A DNA stretch of 64,000 nucleotides from Blautia sp. (GTDB taxonomy: Bacteria; Bacillota; Clostridia; Lachnospirales; Lachnospiraceae), in contig JALEJS010000031.1 in the NCBI GenBank assembly GCA_022769545.1, forward strand, positions 1-64,000. The letters run 5' to 3'. Shown here one piece after another: positions 8,468 through 18,269 of the stretch. How positions within the stretch are numbered: position 1 is the first letter of the stretch; each line of letters begins with the position of its first letter. Under the pieces are notes generated by a model. It did not search any database. It worked only from the letters and a program-made list of their open reading frames with translations, and was not told the origin of the DNA. Position numbers and translations under genes: made by a program.

Positions 8468-11400
8468 TTTTAGTAACAAATGAAGCAGAAAGAGTGGAAA
8501 AAATGAGGAAGAAACAGATTCTGGTGGTAGAGGACAATCTGCTCAACCGGGAAATGCTGGTTGAGATTCTATCGGATGAATATGAGGTACTGGAGGCAGA
8601 AAACGGAAAGGCGGCGCTGGATATCCTGCAGCATTCGGAAAATGAAATTGCGCTGATTCTTCTGGATGTGCAGATGCCGGTTATGGACGGTTATGCTTTC
8701 CTGGAAAATATAAAGGCAGTGCCGGAGCTTTCGCTGATACCGGTGATTGTGATGACGCAGGGAGACAGTGAGGCAGATGAGGTAAATGCACTGTCACACG
8801 GTGCTACGGATTTCGTGCCGAAACCTTATCGCCCCAGAATCATTCTGCACAGGGTATCCAGCCTGATCAATTTCAGGGAAACAGCTGCCATGGCAAACCA
8901 GTTTAAATACGACCGGCTCACGGGAACATACAGCAAGGATTATTTCTGTGAACTGGTGCGGGAAAAGCTGCAGCAGAACCCGGAACAGGAATATGACATT
9001 CTGTGCTCCAATATTGAGAACTTCAAATTGTTTAATGATACGTTTGGGGTCTTGCGGGGAGATTGCCTTCTGCGGGAAATTGCCGGGTATTTTCTGAAAA
9101 AGAGCGGAGAGGATGTGGTGTTCAGCCGTTTTCATGCGGATCGCTTTGTCTGTCTCCGAAAGCGGGAACCGGAGTATTGGGATGAAACATTTCGGGAAAT
9201 GGGAAGGGAACTGAACGCGCTGCCCAGCGCGAAGAACCTGTCGTTCAAGTGGGGCGTTTACAGAGTCACAGACCGCTCGGTTCCGGTGGAACAGATGTGT
9301 GACCGCGTGCTGCTTGCCGCAGATACCATAAAGGGGCAGTATCATGAGCATTTTGCGGTATATGATGACGCGTTGCGGGATAAGCTTCTGCGTGAGCAGG
9401 CGATGACGGATGAGATGGAGACGGCCCTTCAGGAGGGACAGTTTGAAGTATATTTACAGCCCAAATTCGACCTGCGAGGCGAGGGGATGGCCGGCGCGGA
9501 GGCGCTTGTGCGCTGGATTCATCCGGAGAATGGTTTTATCTCTCCGGGGGAGTTTATTCCGCTGTTTGAAAAAAACGGCTTTATCACGCGGCTGGATCAG
9601 TTTGTGTGGGAGCGGGTGTGTGCTTTGCAGAAAAGCTGGAAGGAGAAGGGCTATCCTTGCCTGCCGGTATCGGTGAATGTGTCCCGTGCGGATTTTTATC
9701 AGGCAGATCTGACGGACATTTTCAGGACGCTGATCCGGAAGTATGATCTTCATCCTGCGGATCTGCATCTGGAGATCACTGAGAGTGCCTATACAGAGAA
9801 CCCCTGGCAGATTCTGAATATTGTGGACGAACTCAGAAAAGAAGGGTTTGTCCTGGAGATGGATGATTTCGGAAGCGGTTATTCTTCTCTGAATATGCTG
9901 AATCAGATGGAGCTTGATGTGGTAAAGCTGGATATGAATTTTGTCCGAAGTGAAACCGTCAAGCCTGAAAATCAGGGAATTATAAAATATATTGTGGAAC
10001 TGGCGCATTCGATGAACCTGCAGGTGACTGCGGAAGGAATCGAGACCGGAGAGCAGCTGGCACGGCTGAAATCCATGGGATGCGATTATGGTCAGGGTTA
10101 TTACCTTGCAAAGCCGATGCCCTGGAAGGAATATGAAATGCTGCTGAAAGCACAGAGCACAAAAGAGAGTCGAATTCCCGGCTCTGTGCGGATACAGAGA
10201 ATCAGCAGATTTGACAAAATGGAAGCCATCCAGACGCTGCTGCGCGATTCGGAAATCGGATTGTGGTGTATTGAAATAGAGGAAGGAAGGCCGCCGAGAC
10301 TGTATGCGGATGATACATTTTGTAAAATACAGGGAATGGATCTGTCTCTTTCTCCGGAAGAGAGCTATTCCTTCTGGTATGACCGGATTGAGCCGTCGGA
10401 TGTGGAAAGAGTAGACGAGGCGGTGAAAAAAATTCTGGGAAACGTTCATGCGGAGGTGCGTTATTCATGGAATCATCCGGTGAAGGGAAAAATCACGGTG
10501 CGCTGCGGCGGAAGACTGGATGATACATACCCGGAGGGAATCCGGATCCGGGGAATTCACCAGGATATCAGCCGGATCGATCAGGAGCTGATGCGGGAAA
10601 ATGAAATGAACCAGACCATATTAAATGTGATACCGGCAGGTATTGCAGTGATACGCCATGATCCGGATGGTCATATGGAGCCGGAATTCTTTTCGGATGG
10701 TTTCCTGAACCTCACAGGTATGTCCCGTGAGGATGCATGGGATCTGTACGGGGCGGATGCGATGCATGGTGTCCATCCGGATGACAAAAAGTGGCTGGCC
10801 GGAGAGCTGGGGAAATTTTTTGAAGGTGATGAGGAGACGGCATCCTTTGTCTATCGTTTGAGATATGGGAACGACGGGTATGTTTCCGTTCGGAATAATG
10901 TGACAGCCATGCAAAGCCCGGACGGAATCAAGCGGGTCTACGCTGTTTACCAGGATATGACGCAGGAACTGAAGGACCGCGAAATGATCCGGAAGCAGTA
11001 TCGGGAGCGCATGGTGCAGCACTGCTGTACAGAAGGACCGGATGTGCTGGCAGTGGGACACTGCAATGTGAGCCGGAATCGGATCGTGAAGCTTGTAGAT
11101 TATACAGAAGGGGGAACGCTGGAAGCCTTTGGCAGTGAACGGGAGGATTTTTATCGGGGAATTGCCTCGCTTCTGGAGGATGAGACACAGCGCGGGCTCC
11201 TTCTGGATCAATTTCTCAATGCGCCTGTGCTCGGTGCATATGCAGAGGGATGTACGGAACGGATCCGGCAGATTTTTCTCTGCCTGCCCGGGCGGGAGCA
11301 TGGATGTTATGCCCAGCTTAAGGTAAACCTGCTGGAAGAGCCGGATACCGGAGATGTGGAAGAGATTCTGACCATGACAGATGTGACGGAGCAGGTGATC

Positions 11401-13362
11401 CGTGAGCGTATGATGCAGAAACAGATCACAGAAGGTCCTTCCCTGATCATTGATCTGGATCTGTTCCGGGACAGACAGATCATGGTAAATGGAAAACAAC
11501 AGTGGGGAGATGCGCAGTGGATGGATTCCTATCGGGATTTTCGCAAACAGTTTTTCCTGCCCATGATTGTGGAAAAAGATCAGGAGTATGTAAGACAGAT
11601 GACAGATCCGGACTATATACTCCAAAGGCTTAAGACAGAAGGAGCATATGCTTTTTCTTATTCAATTGGCGGATTGCAGTGGAATGGGATGACCATGAAT
11701 ATGTCTGTGCAGGCAGCGGATCTTAGTCTGGGGAGGGTCTGGCTGATCATATCGGACATTACCGATTCCGTGCAGGAACAGAAACGTCTGCTGAATGTTA
11801 TTGCCCATACTTTTGACAAGCTGATGTTTGTGGACGCTTCCACACAGCATTTTATGGAGTACACGGTGCAGATGGTTCGTGAAAATATGCTTCCGTTCGA
11901 GTCGGACAAGTATGAGGAATACCTGGAGCAGAGAGGAAGGGAATACATCCCCGGAGAAAACGGAGAAACTCTGGTGCAGAAGCTTTCGGTGGCTTCGATG
12001 CTTGAGGGGCTCGGGAAGCATCCTCTGGGATATGACTTTGTTCTTCCGCATGTGGGGAAAGACAGAGCGGAATACAAGCAGTTCAGTGTATTGTGGGGAG
12101 ATGACGGTCACAGCACCGTGTGCGTGGTCCGGGGCGATGTGACTGAAATGGTGGAGCAGGACCGAAGGAGCAGAGAAGCTCTGAAGGAAGCACTTGTCAT
12201 GGCAGAGCGGGCGAATGAGGCCAAGAGTACGTTCCTGTTTAATATGTCCCATGACATCCGTACTCCCATGAATGCGATTATTGGTTTTACGGAACTGGCG
12301 GAAAAACATATTGATGATGTGGAAGCGGTGAAGCGATATCACAGCAAGATCAGACGTTCCAGCGACGTTCTGCTCAAGATCATCAATGATGTTCTGAATC
12401 TGGCCAGGATTGAGAGCGGTAAGATGAAGCTGGAGCCGGAATTTACGGATATCCGGGAGGAGATCGGCGGAATCCGTGATATGTTCCTGACCGGAATGCA
12501 GGATGCAGGAATCTGCTTTGAAACAGTGGTGGACGTCCGGGACAATTTTGTTTACAGTGACAGGCTGCGGATCAGTCAGATCATCATGAATCTTCTGAGC
12601 AATGCGGAAAAGTTTACCGGAGAGGACGGAAGAGTGCTTTTGCATGTCAGACAGCTCAGTGCTGTGAAAAATGGCTCCGCAGATTATGAAATCGTTGTGG
12701 AAGATAACGGCATCGGTATGCAGGAGGAGTTTCTGAGCCATATGTTTGATGCGTTTGAGCGGGAAAAATCATCCACGGTAACGGGAATCCAGGGAACCGG
12801 TCTTGGCCTTAGTATCGTCAGGAATCTGGTAGACATGATGGAAGGTACGATACATGTGGAAAGCAAGCCGTCGGTCGGAACCCGCGTAGAAATCGTGCTG
12901 ACACTTATGGTGATGGCGGAGAAAACGGAAGGCAGTGCCGAGAAAGAAAGTGTGCCTGATTTTTCGGGAAAAAGACTTCTTCTGGTGGAGGATAACGAGC
13001 TGAACCGGGAAATTGCCTGTGAAATTCTGGCTGCAGAAGGCTTCGTGGTTGATCAGGCGAAAAATGGAGAAGAAGCGCTGGAAATGCTGATGTCTGCCGA
13101 TCCGGACGATTATGATCTGATTCTGATGGATATTCAGATGCCGGTGATGGATGGCTATGAAGCGACAAGGCGGGTACGGGCACTTACAGATCCGGTACGT
13201 TCCCGGATTCCGATTGTGGCGATGACGGCCAATGCTTTTGAGGAGGATCGCAAAAAATGTCTGGAAGCAGGGATGAACGGACACATCGGAAAGCCGGTGG
13301 ACGTGGAACAGCTGCTGCAGCTTTTGGGAGAGCTTCTGGATACACCCGGAAAAAGGGAATGA
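8461..13362 (+). CDS. REC-GGDEF-EAL-PAS hybrid histidine kinase
   Basis: A 1633-residue soluble signalling protein with no membrane segment. Domains in order: receiver (about 18-135, phospho-acceptor Asp69, Lys121); GGDEF (150-300) with the active motif degenerate, HADRF at 225-229; EAL (318-560) with the key motifs present ([30 protein letters not shown]); several PAS-like regions (about 580-1200); HisKA with His1264 in [10 protein letters not shown]; an HATPase with an intact N box and GTGLGLS; and a C-terminal receiver with Asp1557. It should degrade c-di-GMP and run a phosphorelay, while c-di-GMP synthesis is unlikely. The start follows GGAGGG but lies in a stem. The next gene begins within a few bases, giving a three-gene operon. 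Confidence 0.9.
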   Translation: MAFLVTNEAERVEKMRKKQILVVEDNLLNREMLVEILSDEYEVLEAENGKAALDILQHSENEIALILLDVQMPVMDGYAFLENIKAVPELSLIPVIVMTQGDSEADEVNALSHGATDFVPKPYRPRIILHRVSSLINFRETAAMANQFKYDRLTGTYSKDYFCELVREKLQQNPEQEYDILCSNIENFKLFNDTFGVLRGDCLLREIAGYFLKKSGEDVVFSRFHADRFVCLRKREPEYWDETFREMGRELNALPSAKNLSFKWGVYRVTDRSVPVEQMCDRVLLAADTIKGQYHEHFAVYDDALRDKLLREQAMTDEMETALQEGQFEVYLQPKFDLRGEGMAGAEALVRWIHPENGFISPGEFIPLFEKNGFITRLDQFVWERVCALQKSWKEKGYPCLPVSVNVSRADFYQADLTDIFRTLIRKYDLHPADLHLEITESAYTENPWQILNIVDELRKEGFVLEMDDFGSGYSSLNMLNQMELDVVKLDMNFVRSETVKPENQGIIKYIVELAHSMNLQVTAEGIETGEQLARLKSMGCDYGQGYYLAKPMPWKEYEMLLKAQSTKESRIPGSVRIQRISRFDKMEAIQTLLRDSEIGLWCIEIEEGRPPRLYADDTFCKIQGMDLSLSPEESYSFWYDRIEPSDVERVDEAVKKILGNVHAEVRYSWNHPVKGKITVRCGGRLDDTYPEGIRIRGIHQDISRIDQELMRENEMNQTILNVIPAGIAVIRHDPDGHMEPEFFSDGFLNLTGMSREDAWDLYGADAMHGVHPDDKKWLAGELGKFFEGDEETASFVYRLRYGNDGYVSVRNNVTAMQSPDGIKRVYAVYQDMTQELKDREMIRKQYRERMVQHCCTEGPDVLAVGHCNVSRNRIVKLVDYTEGGTLEAFGSEREDFYRGIASLLEDETQRGLLLDQFLNAPVLGAYAEGCTERIRQIFLCLPGREHGCYAQLKVNLLEEPDTGDVEEILTMTDVTEQVIRERMMQKQITEGPSLIIDLDLFRDRQIMVNGKQQWGDAQWMDSYRDFRKQFFLPMIVEKDQEYVRQMTDPDYILQRLKTEGAYAFSYSIGGLQWNGMTMNMSVQAADLSLGRVWLIISDITDSVQEQKRLLNVIAHTFDKLMFVDASTQHFMEYTVQMVRENMLPFESDKYEEYLEQRGREYIPGENGETLVQKLSVASMLEGLGKHPLGYDFVLPHVGKDRAEYKQFSVLWGDDGHSTVCVVRGDVTEMVEQDRRSREALKEALVMAERANEAKSTFLFNMSHDIRTPMNAIIGFTELAEKHIDDVEAVKRYHSKIRRSSDVLLKIINDVLNLARIESGKMKLEPEFTDIREEIGGIRDMFLTGMQDAGICFETVVDVRDNFVYSDRLRISQIIMNLLSNAEKFTGEDGRVLLHVRQLSAVKNGSADYEIVVEDNGIGMQEEFLSHMFDAFEREKSSTVTGIQGTGLGLSIVRNLVDMMEGTIHVESKPSVGTRVEIVLTLMVMAEKTEGSAEKESVPDFSGKRLLLVEDNELNREIACEILAAEGFVVDQAKNGEEALEMLMSADPDDYDLILMDIQMPVMDGYEATRRVRALTDPVRSRIPIVAMTANAFEEDRKKCLEAGMNGHIGKPVDVEQLLQLLGELLDTPGKRE

Positions 13363-13375
13363 GGTGAGGGTCAAA

Positions 13376-16300
13376 ATGAGAAAACAGTTTCATACGCAGA
13401 CGGCGGAAGAGAAAAAAACCTTTCGCATCCCGCTGATACTGGGCGCACTGATCATCGCTGCCATACTGGTAGGGAGCTCTGTGGCTGTGAGCAGGTTTGC
13501 ACAGGAGCAGACAGATGAAACCGTGTATTCGCTGACGGAATTCTATCTGGAGGAGCTGGCAGAGAGAAGAACCGATGTGGTGACTGCAAATCTGAACGAG
13601 AGGAAGCTTCAGATGGAGGCGGCGATTTCGGGAATCACAGAAGAAAATCTGGAAAGTGAGCAGACGCTCAGAGAGTATCTTTCGTTTATTCAATCGCTCA
13701 ACAGCCTGGATATGTTTGCCATCGTGGATGAGGATGGAATGGTGTACACGGCAACCAGCACATATGCCGGAATTTCCAGATTTGGTTTTCTCTCCGAGGA
13801 AATCACGGAGATGGTGCTCACAGTCAATCAGGCTTACGGAAACAAAAATATGGTAATTATCGCCGCACCGGTGGAGAACGTGTTTTTCTGTGACAAAAAA
13901 ATTACCGCCTGTTTTTCCGGGATTGATATGGAAAATATACAGAACAGTATCTCCATGCAGACGGATAACAATCAGACCTTCTGCAATCTGTTTTTCCGGG
14001 ACGGCAGATTTCTGGTGGAGGCGAATCTGGGAGAGGTGCCTGTTCAGGATAATCTTCTGACATTTCTGGATGAGGGTGCAGAGTTTGATGAGGGGTATTC
14101 TCTGGAGGAGATTGAACAGAACCTGAAAAACGGGGAGTCCGGATTTGCGTCTTTTGTAAATCTCGGACGTCATGATTATCTGTACTACAGGCCGGTGGAT
14201 GGAACGGACTGGTATCTTTCCGTCTTTATCAATGAAAATATTATTGACAAACGGATCGAAAGCATTGGGGAAAATCTTGTAAAAGCAAGCATGATTCAGA
14301 TCATTGTGATCATTGTGGTGATGCTGGTGATTTTCTACGTGATCTATCGTGCCATGAGAGCCAATGAGATCATACGTTACGAAAAGCTCCGGGCGGATGA
14401 GGTGAACCGTGCAAAACAGGAGGAGGCGGAAGAAAAGCTGCGTCTTCAGGAAAAACTGCTGCTGGAAGAAAAGGAAAAGCATCGATATGATGCCATGCTT
14501 CATGTGCTGAGTGAGGAGTATCATTCGGTTTATTATGTGGATCTGGAGAGGAATACGGTAATACCGTACCGGATTCTCGGAAGCATCCGGGAAGTGTTTC
14601 ATCTGAAGGAGGGAACAGAGGTTCCTTTTGACAGAACCTATAATCGCTATGTGGAGCATTCTGTGGTAGAAGAAGAAAAAGAGGAAATGTTCCGCTTTGG
14701 AAAAACAGAGGTTATCCGGGAACTGCTGAAAGAACAGCCGTCTTTTTCCCATCTGTTTCGCGTGGAAAGGGACGGACAGATCTGTTACAGGCAGCTGCGT
14801 CTTGCAAATCTGGGGAAGGATGAGCCGGTGCGGTATATGATCCTGGCATTTGCAGATGTAGACAGACAGACCAGGGAGGAGCAGGAGAAGAAGCGTGCTC
14901 TTGAGGATGCACTTTCTCAGGCAGAGGCTGCAAATAAAGCGAAAACGATCTTCCTGAACAATATGTCTCACGACATCCGTACGCCGATGAATGCGATCAT
15001 TGGTTTCACGTCTCTTGCGGCAACACATCTGGATCAGAAAGAGCTCGTAAAAGACTATCTTGGCAAGATCATGACATCCAGCAATCATCTGCTGTCTCTG
15101 ATCAATGATGTGCTGGACATGAGCAGGATTGAAAGCGGAAAAGTGCGGATTGAGGCATCCGAGTGTTATCTGCCGGATATCATTCATGACATCCGGAATA
15201 TCATTCAGGCGGACATTCATTCCAAGCAGCTGGTGCTTCTGATCGATACCGTAGATGTGGTGGATGAAAATATCGTGTGTGACAAGCTGAGACTGAATCA
15301 GATCCTTCTGAACTGTGTCAGCAATGCCATGAAATTTACAAAGCCCGGCGGGACCGTCAGCATCCGGATCGTGCAAAGAGCAGACGCCCCGGCAGGATTT
15401 GCCAGCTATGATTTTAAGATCCGGGATACCGGCATCGGCATGAGCCGGGAATTCATGGGGCATTTGTTTGAACCCTTTGAGCGGGAGCGTACGGCTACGG
15501 TCAGCGGAATCCAGGGTACGGGACTGGGAATGGCCATCACAAAGAATATTGTAGACATGATGAACGGAAGTATCTCTGTGGAAAGTGAGGTTGGAAAAGG
15601 AACAGAATTTACCATTTCACTGCAGTTTCCGGTATGTCAGAAAAAGCCGGCAGATGTGGCGGCACCGGAGCTTCGGGGACTGCACGCGCTGGTGGCGGAT
15701 GATGATTTTAATACCTGTGCCAGTGTTTCCAAAATGCTGTCCGGTATCGGCCTTCGGGCAGAATGGACGACCTCCGGAAAGGAAGCCGTTCTGCGCGCGA
15801 CATTTGCAAGGGAAAACGGAGATGATTTCCATGTTTATATCATTGACTGGCTGATGCCGGATATGAATGGAATTGAGGTGGTGAGAAGGATCCGTAAGGT
15901 GATCGGACAGACGGCGCCCATCATTATCCTTACGGCCTATGACTGGTCAGACATTGAAGCGGAGGCACGGGAAGCCGGTGTGACGGCATTTTGCGAAAAA
16001 CCGATTTTCCTGTCGGAACTGCGGAAAGTACTTTTGAAATCGGCCGGGTATTCCATGGAAGACGGAGAAAACCGTGAGGAAAAAATCCGGATATCTGCAG
16101 AAGGAAAGCATGTCCTTCTGGTTGAGGATGTGGAACTGAACAGAGAGATCGCCCAGACCATTCTGGAGGAAAACGGATTTGAGGTAGACTGCGCGGAAGA
16201 TGGAGCACAGGCGGTGGAGATGGTGAAAAACTCCAAAAATCATCCGTATGAGCTTGTGCTGATGGATATTCAGATGCCGGTGATGGATGGCTATGAGGCG

Positions 16301-16492
16301 GCCAGAAGAATCCGGAAACTCGAAGATCCGCAGCTGTCGGAGGTTCTGATTCTGGCAGTGACGGCAAATGCGTTTGAGGAAGACAGAAAACGGGCTCTGG
16401 AGGCGGGAATGAACGGACATATCGCAAAACCGATTCGGGTGTCTGTGCTGCTGAAAAAAATAGAGGAGCTTTGTAAGGAGAAAACGGAATGA
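13376..16492 (+). CDS. Membrane hybrid histidine kinase with two receivers
   Basis: About 1038 residues. A membrane segment near residues 22-44, an extracytoplasmic sensor of about 250 residues (probably dCache-like), a second membrane segment (about 302-322), a charged coiled coil, a PAS-like region, HisKA with His532 in [10 protein letters not shown], an HATPase with GTGLGMA, and two receivers with Asp824 and Asp964. The first receiver (ADDD, IDWLMPDMNG) is divergent and the second canonical. ATG 13376 has GAGGTGAGGG at good spacing; GTG 13364 is an alternative adding four residues. Its last bases overlap the next gene, which encodes a lipoprotein that may present a ligand to this sensor. 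The ligand is unknown. Confidence 0.9.
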   Translation: MRKQFHTQTAEEKKTFRIPLILGALIIAAILVGSSVAVSRFAQEQTDETVYSLTEFYLEELAERRTDVVTANLNERKLQMEAAISGITEENLESEQTLREYLSFIQSLNSLDMFAIVDEDGMVYTATSTYAGISRFGFLSEEITEMVLTVNQAYGNKNMVIIAAPVENVFFCDKKITACFSGIDMENIQNSISMQTDNNQTFCNLFFRDGRFLVEANLGEVPVQDNLLTFLDEGAEFDEGYSLEEIEQNLKNGESGFASFVNLGRHDYLYYRPVDGTDWYLSVFINENIIDKRIESIGENLVKASMIQIIVIIVVMLVIFYVIYRAMRANEIIRYEKLRADEVNRAKQEEAEEKLRLQEKLLLEEKEKHRYDAMLHVLSEEYHSVYYVDLERNTVIPYRILGSIREVFHLKEGTEVPFDRTYNRYVEHSVVEEEKEEMFRFGKTEVIRELLKEQPSFSHLFRVERDGQICYRQLRLANLGKDEPVRYMILAFADVDRQTREEQEKKRALEDALSQAEAANKAKTIFLNNMSHDIRTPMNAIIGFTSLAATHLDQKELVKDYLGKIMTSSNHLLSLINDVLDMSRIESGKVRIEASECYLPDIIHDIRNIIQADIHSKQLVLLIDTVDVVDENIVCDKLRLNQILLNCVSNAMKFTKPGGTVSIRIVQRADAPAGFASYDFKIRDTGIGMSREFMGHLFEPFERERTATVSGIQGTGLGMAITKNIVDMMNGSISVESEVGKGTEFTISLQFPVCQKKPADVAAPELRGLHALVADDDFNTCASVSKMLSGIGLRAEWTTSGKEAVLRATFARENGDDFHVYIIDWLMPDMNGIEVVRRIRKVIGQTAPIIILTAYDWSDIEAEAREAGVTAFCEKPIFLSELRKVLLKSAGYSMEDGENREEKIRISAEGKHVLLVEDVELNREIAQTILEENGFEVDCAEDGAQAVEMVKNSKNHPYELVLMDIQMPVMDGYEAARRIRKLEDPQLSEVLILAVTANAFEEDRKRALEAGMNGHIAKPIRVSVLLKKIEELCKEKTE

Positions 16493-18129
16493 AAAAGAAG
16501 TTTATATATGCCGGTATTTTCTGTGCGGTATCTGTGCTTGCAGGCTGTGCAGAGAAGGAGTCGGCACAGACGGAGAAGGCGGCGGAAGAATTTTCCGTGG
16601 AGCAGATGAAACAGGAGCTGTTGGATGCGGCGGACAGTCTGGAAAAAAGTGAGGAGCTGTATTTTGAGGACAGACTTGAGATTACGGGACTTGGTGTCAC
16701 ATACGACGGCCGTCCCACGGAGTTTGACGGCTGTTACTACTGGCCGGCAATCGAAAAAATGACAAACACACATGTGGCCGTCGACTGGCATGAGGCGGAT
16801 GGATATGCTTCTGCTGTGGCAACGACGCTGCTCATGGATATTGATGAGATGCCGGATCTGATCAATCCGTATTCCTTTGGAATCATGGATCTGGCAGATG
16901 ACGGGCTGATCGTGCCTCTGGATGATTATCTGGAATACATGCCGGATATTGTGGCTGCGGTAGGAGAAGAACGCATGGATACCTGGCGGCAGGCGGACGG
17001 TCATATCTATTATATACCTACCGTATCTTCGGTTCAGGGGTCGCAGACCATGCTGGTACGTAAGGACTGGCTGGAGGCGTTGCAGCTGGATATACCGGAA
17101 ACCTGGGAGGACTGGGTAACGCTGTGGACGGCAATCCGTGACCATGATCTGAACGGGAACGGCGACAGCGGCGATGAGATTCCGCTTGCACTGTCCTATG
17201 GAGAAGATGGTGAAAAGTGTATGACGATGCTGATGAATGCATTTGGAATCCGGGCTTCCGCGGACTGTCAGTTCTGTATTCTGGATGACGGGACATATAC
17301 GATGGTATATGAGCATCCGAATTACAGGAAATTTCTTCAGGCAGCCGCAGAGCTCTATCGTGACGGCATCCTGCAGGAAGGCTTTGATGAGTGCGATTAC
17401 GGCAGGATTGAAGAACTGATGAAAGACAATGTACTGGGTACGACGATGACATGGGCCGTTTCTGCATCCAATGCAGAATATCTGAGAGAAAACGGAGATG
17501 AGGATGCGCTGTGGACGGCAGTGGCCCCCATTCAGGGACCCGACAAAGATCAGATGATTCAGGAACGGGAGCTTGTGGGATCATCCTGGTGTATTACCGC
17601 CGGTGCGCAGAAGGCAGGAAAAGTGGAGGATATCATACGGTTTTTCAACTGGTGCTTCACGCAGGAGGGAGCATATCTCTATAATTATGGCATTGAAGGG
17701 ATAAGCTATGAAATGAAAGACGAAAAACCGGTCATAAAGACAGAACTGCTGGAAAAATCGTTCACAGATTACCGGGCTGTCGGCTGCAACTTTGAACCGT
17801 TTGGCGGTCTGTGGCTGGAGGATGCGTTTATGCAGTGCCTTTTCAGCGGAAAAACCGAAGAGGAGCTGGATGAAATTACAGCAGAAAGCTATCAGGGACT
17901 GTTTGGTGTGAATGATGGATTCTTTTATACACAGCCGATGACATTTGAGACAGATGCATATGTCAGATACCGCTCAAATCTGATCACAGCGGGTGTGTGC
18001 GTATTGAGAGATCAGGTAATCCGGGGAGAAATCTCTCTCGACGAATTTGATGAAAAATATGAACAGCTAAAGGAAAGAGGACTGGAGAAAGTGATTTCCG
18101 AAGCAGAGGCACTGGAACGGGAGCACTGA
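16489..18129 (+). CDS. Orphan extracellular solute-binding lipoprotein
   Basis: A 546-residue lipoprotein: signal peptide with lipobox LAGC (Cys20), then a family 1 solute-binding fold (MLVRKDWLEALQLDIPETWEDW is the typical carbohydrate-type core). An EF-hand-like calcium loop, DLNGNGDSGDE, is present as in other oligosaccharide-binding proteins. No ABC permease or ATPase gene is nearby, and the ATG overlaps the stop of the membrane kinase. I infer it works as a periplasm-like sensor accessory for that kinase rather than in uptake. Sugar as ligand is suggested only by family. Confidence 0.85.
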   Translation: MKKKFIYAGIFCAVSVLAGCAEKESAQTEKAAEEFSVEQMKQELLDAADSLEKSEELYFEDRLEITGLGVTYDGRPTEFDGCYYWPAIEKMTNTHVAVDWHEADGYASAVATTLLMDIDEMPDLINPYSFGIMDLADDGLIVPLDDYLEYMPDIVAAVGEERMDTWRQADGHIYYIPTVSSVQGSQTMLVRKDWLEALQLDIPETWEDWVTLWTAIRDHDLNGNGDSGDEIPLALSYGEDGEKCMTMLMNAFGIRASADCQFCILDDGTYTMVYEHPNYRKFLQAAAELYRDGILQEGFDECDYGRIEELMKDNVLGTTMTWAVSASNAEYLRENGDEDALWTAVAPIQGPDKDQMIQERELVGSSWCITAGAQKAGKVEDIIRFFNWCFTQEGAYLYNYGIEGISYEMKDEKPVIKTELLEKSFTDYRAVGCNFEPFGGLWLEDAFMQCLFSGKTEEELDEITAESYQGLFGVNDGFFYTQPMTFETDAYVRYRSNLITAGVCVLRDQVIRGEISLDEFDEKYEQLKERGLEKVISEAEALEREH

Positions 18130-18181
18130 CAGAATATCGAAATGGGAAGCGTCTTTTGTCCTCGATCGATGACAAATGGGA

Positions 18182-18210
18182 TTGAATCAAAGGCAGAAAA
18201 GAGTTATAAT
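18182..18210 (+). promoter_or_regulatory. Promoter of the pyrophosphatase gene
   Basis: TTGAAT (18182-18187) and a perfect TATAAT (18205-18210) are separated by 17 bp, about 60 bases ahead of the start codon. Confidence 0.8.
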
Positions 18211-18269
18211 TAACGCAAATGGGGCAAATACAACTATATAATGACAACAAGAATCTGGAGGTGACATTT

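Noticed and set aside
13184-15463. 759-residue minus-strand ORF opposite the two kinase genes
   Set aside because: Histidine-, leucine- and glutamine-rich shadow of a strongly supported plus-strand gene, with no domain or ribosome site.
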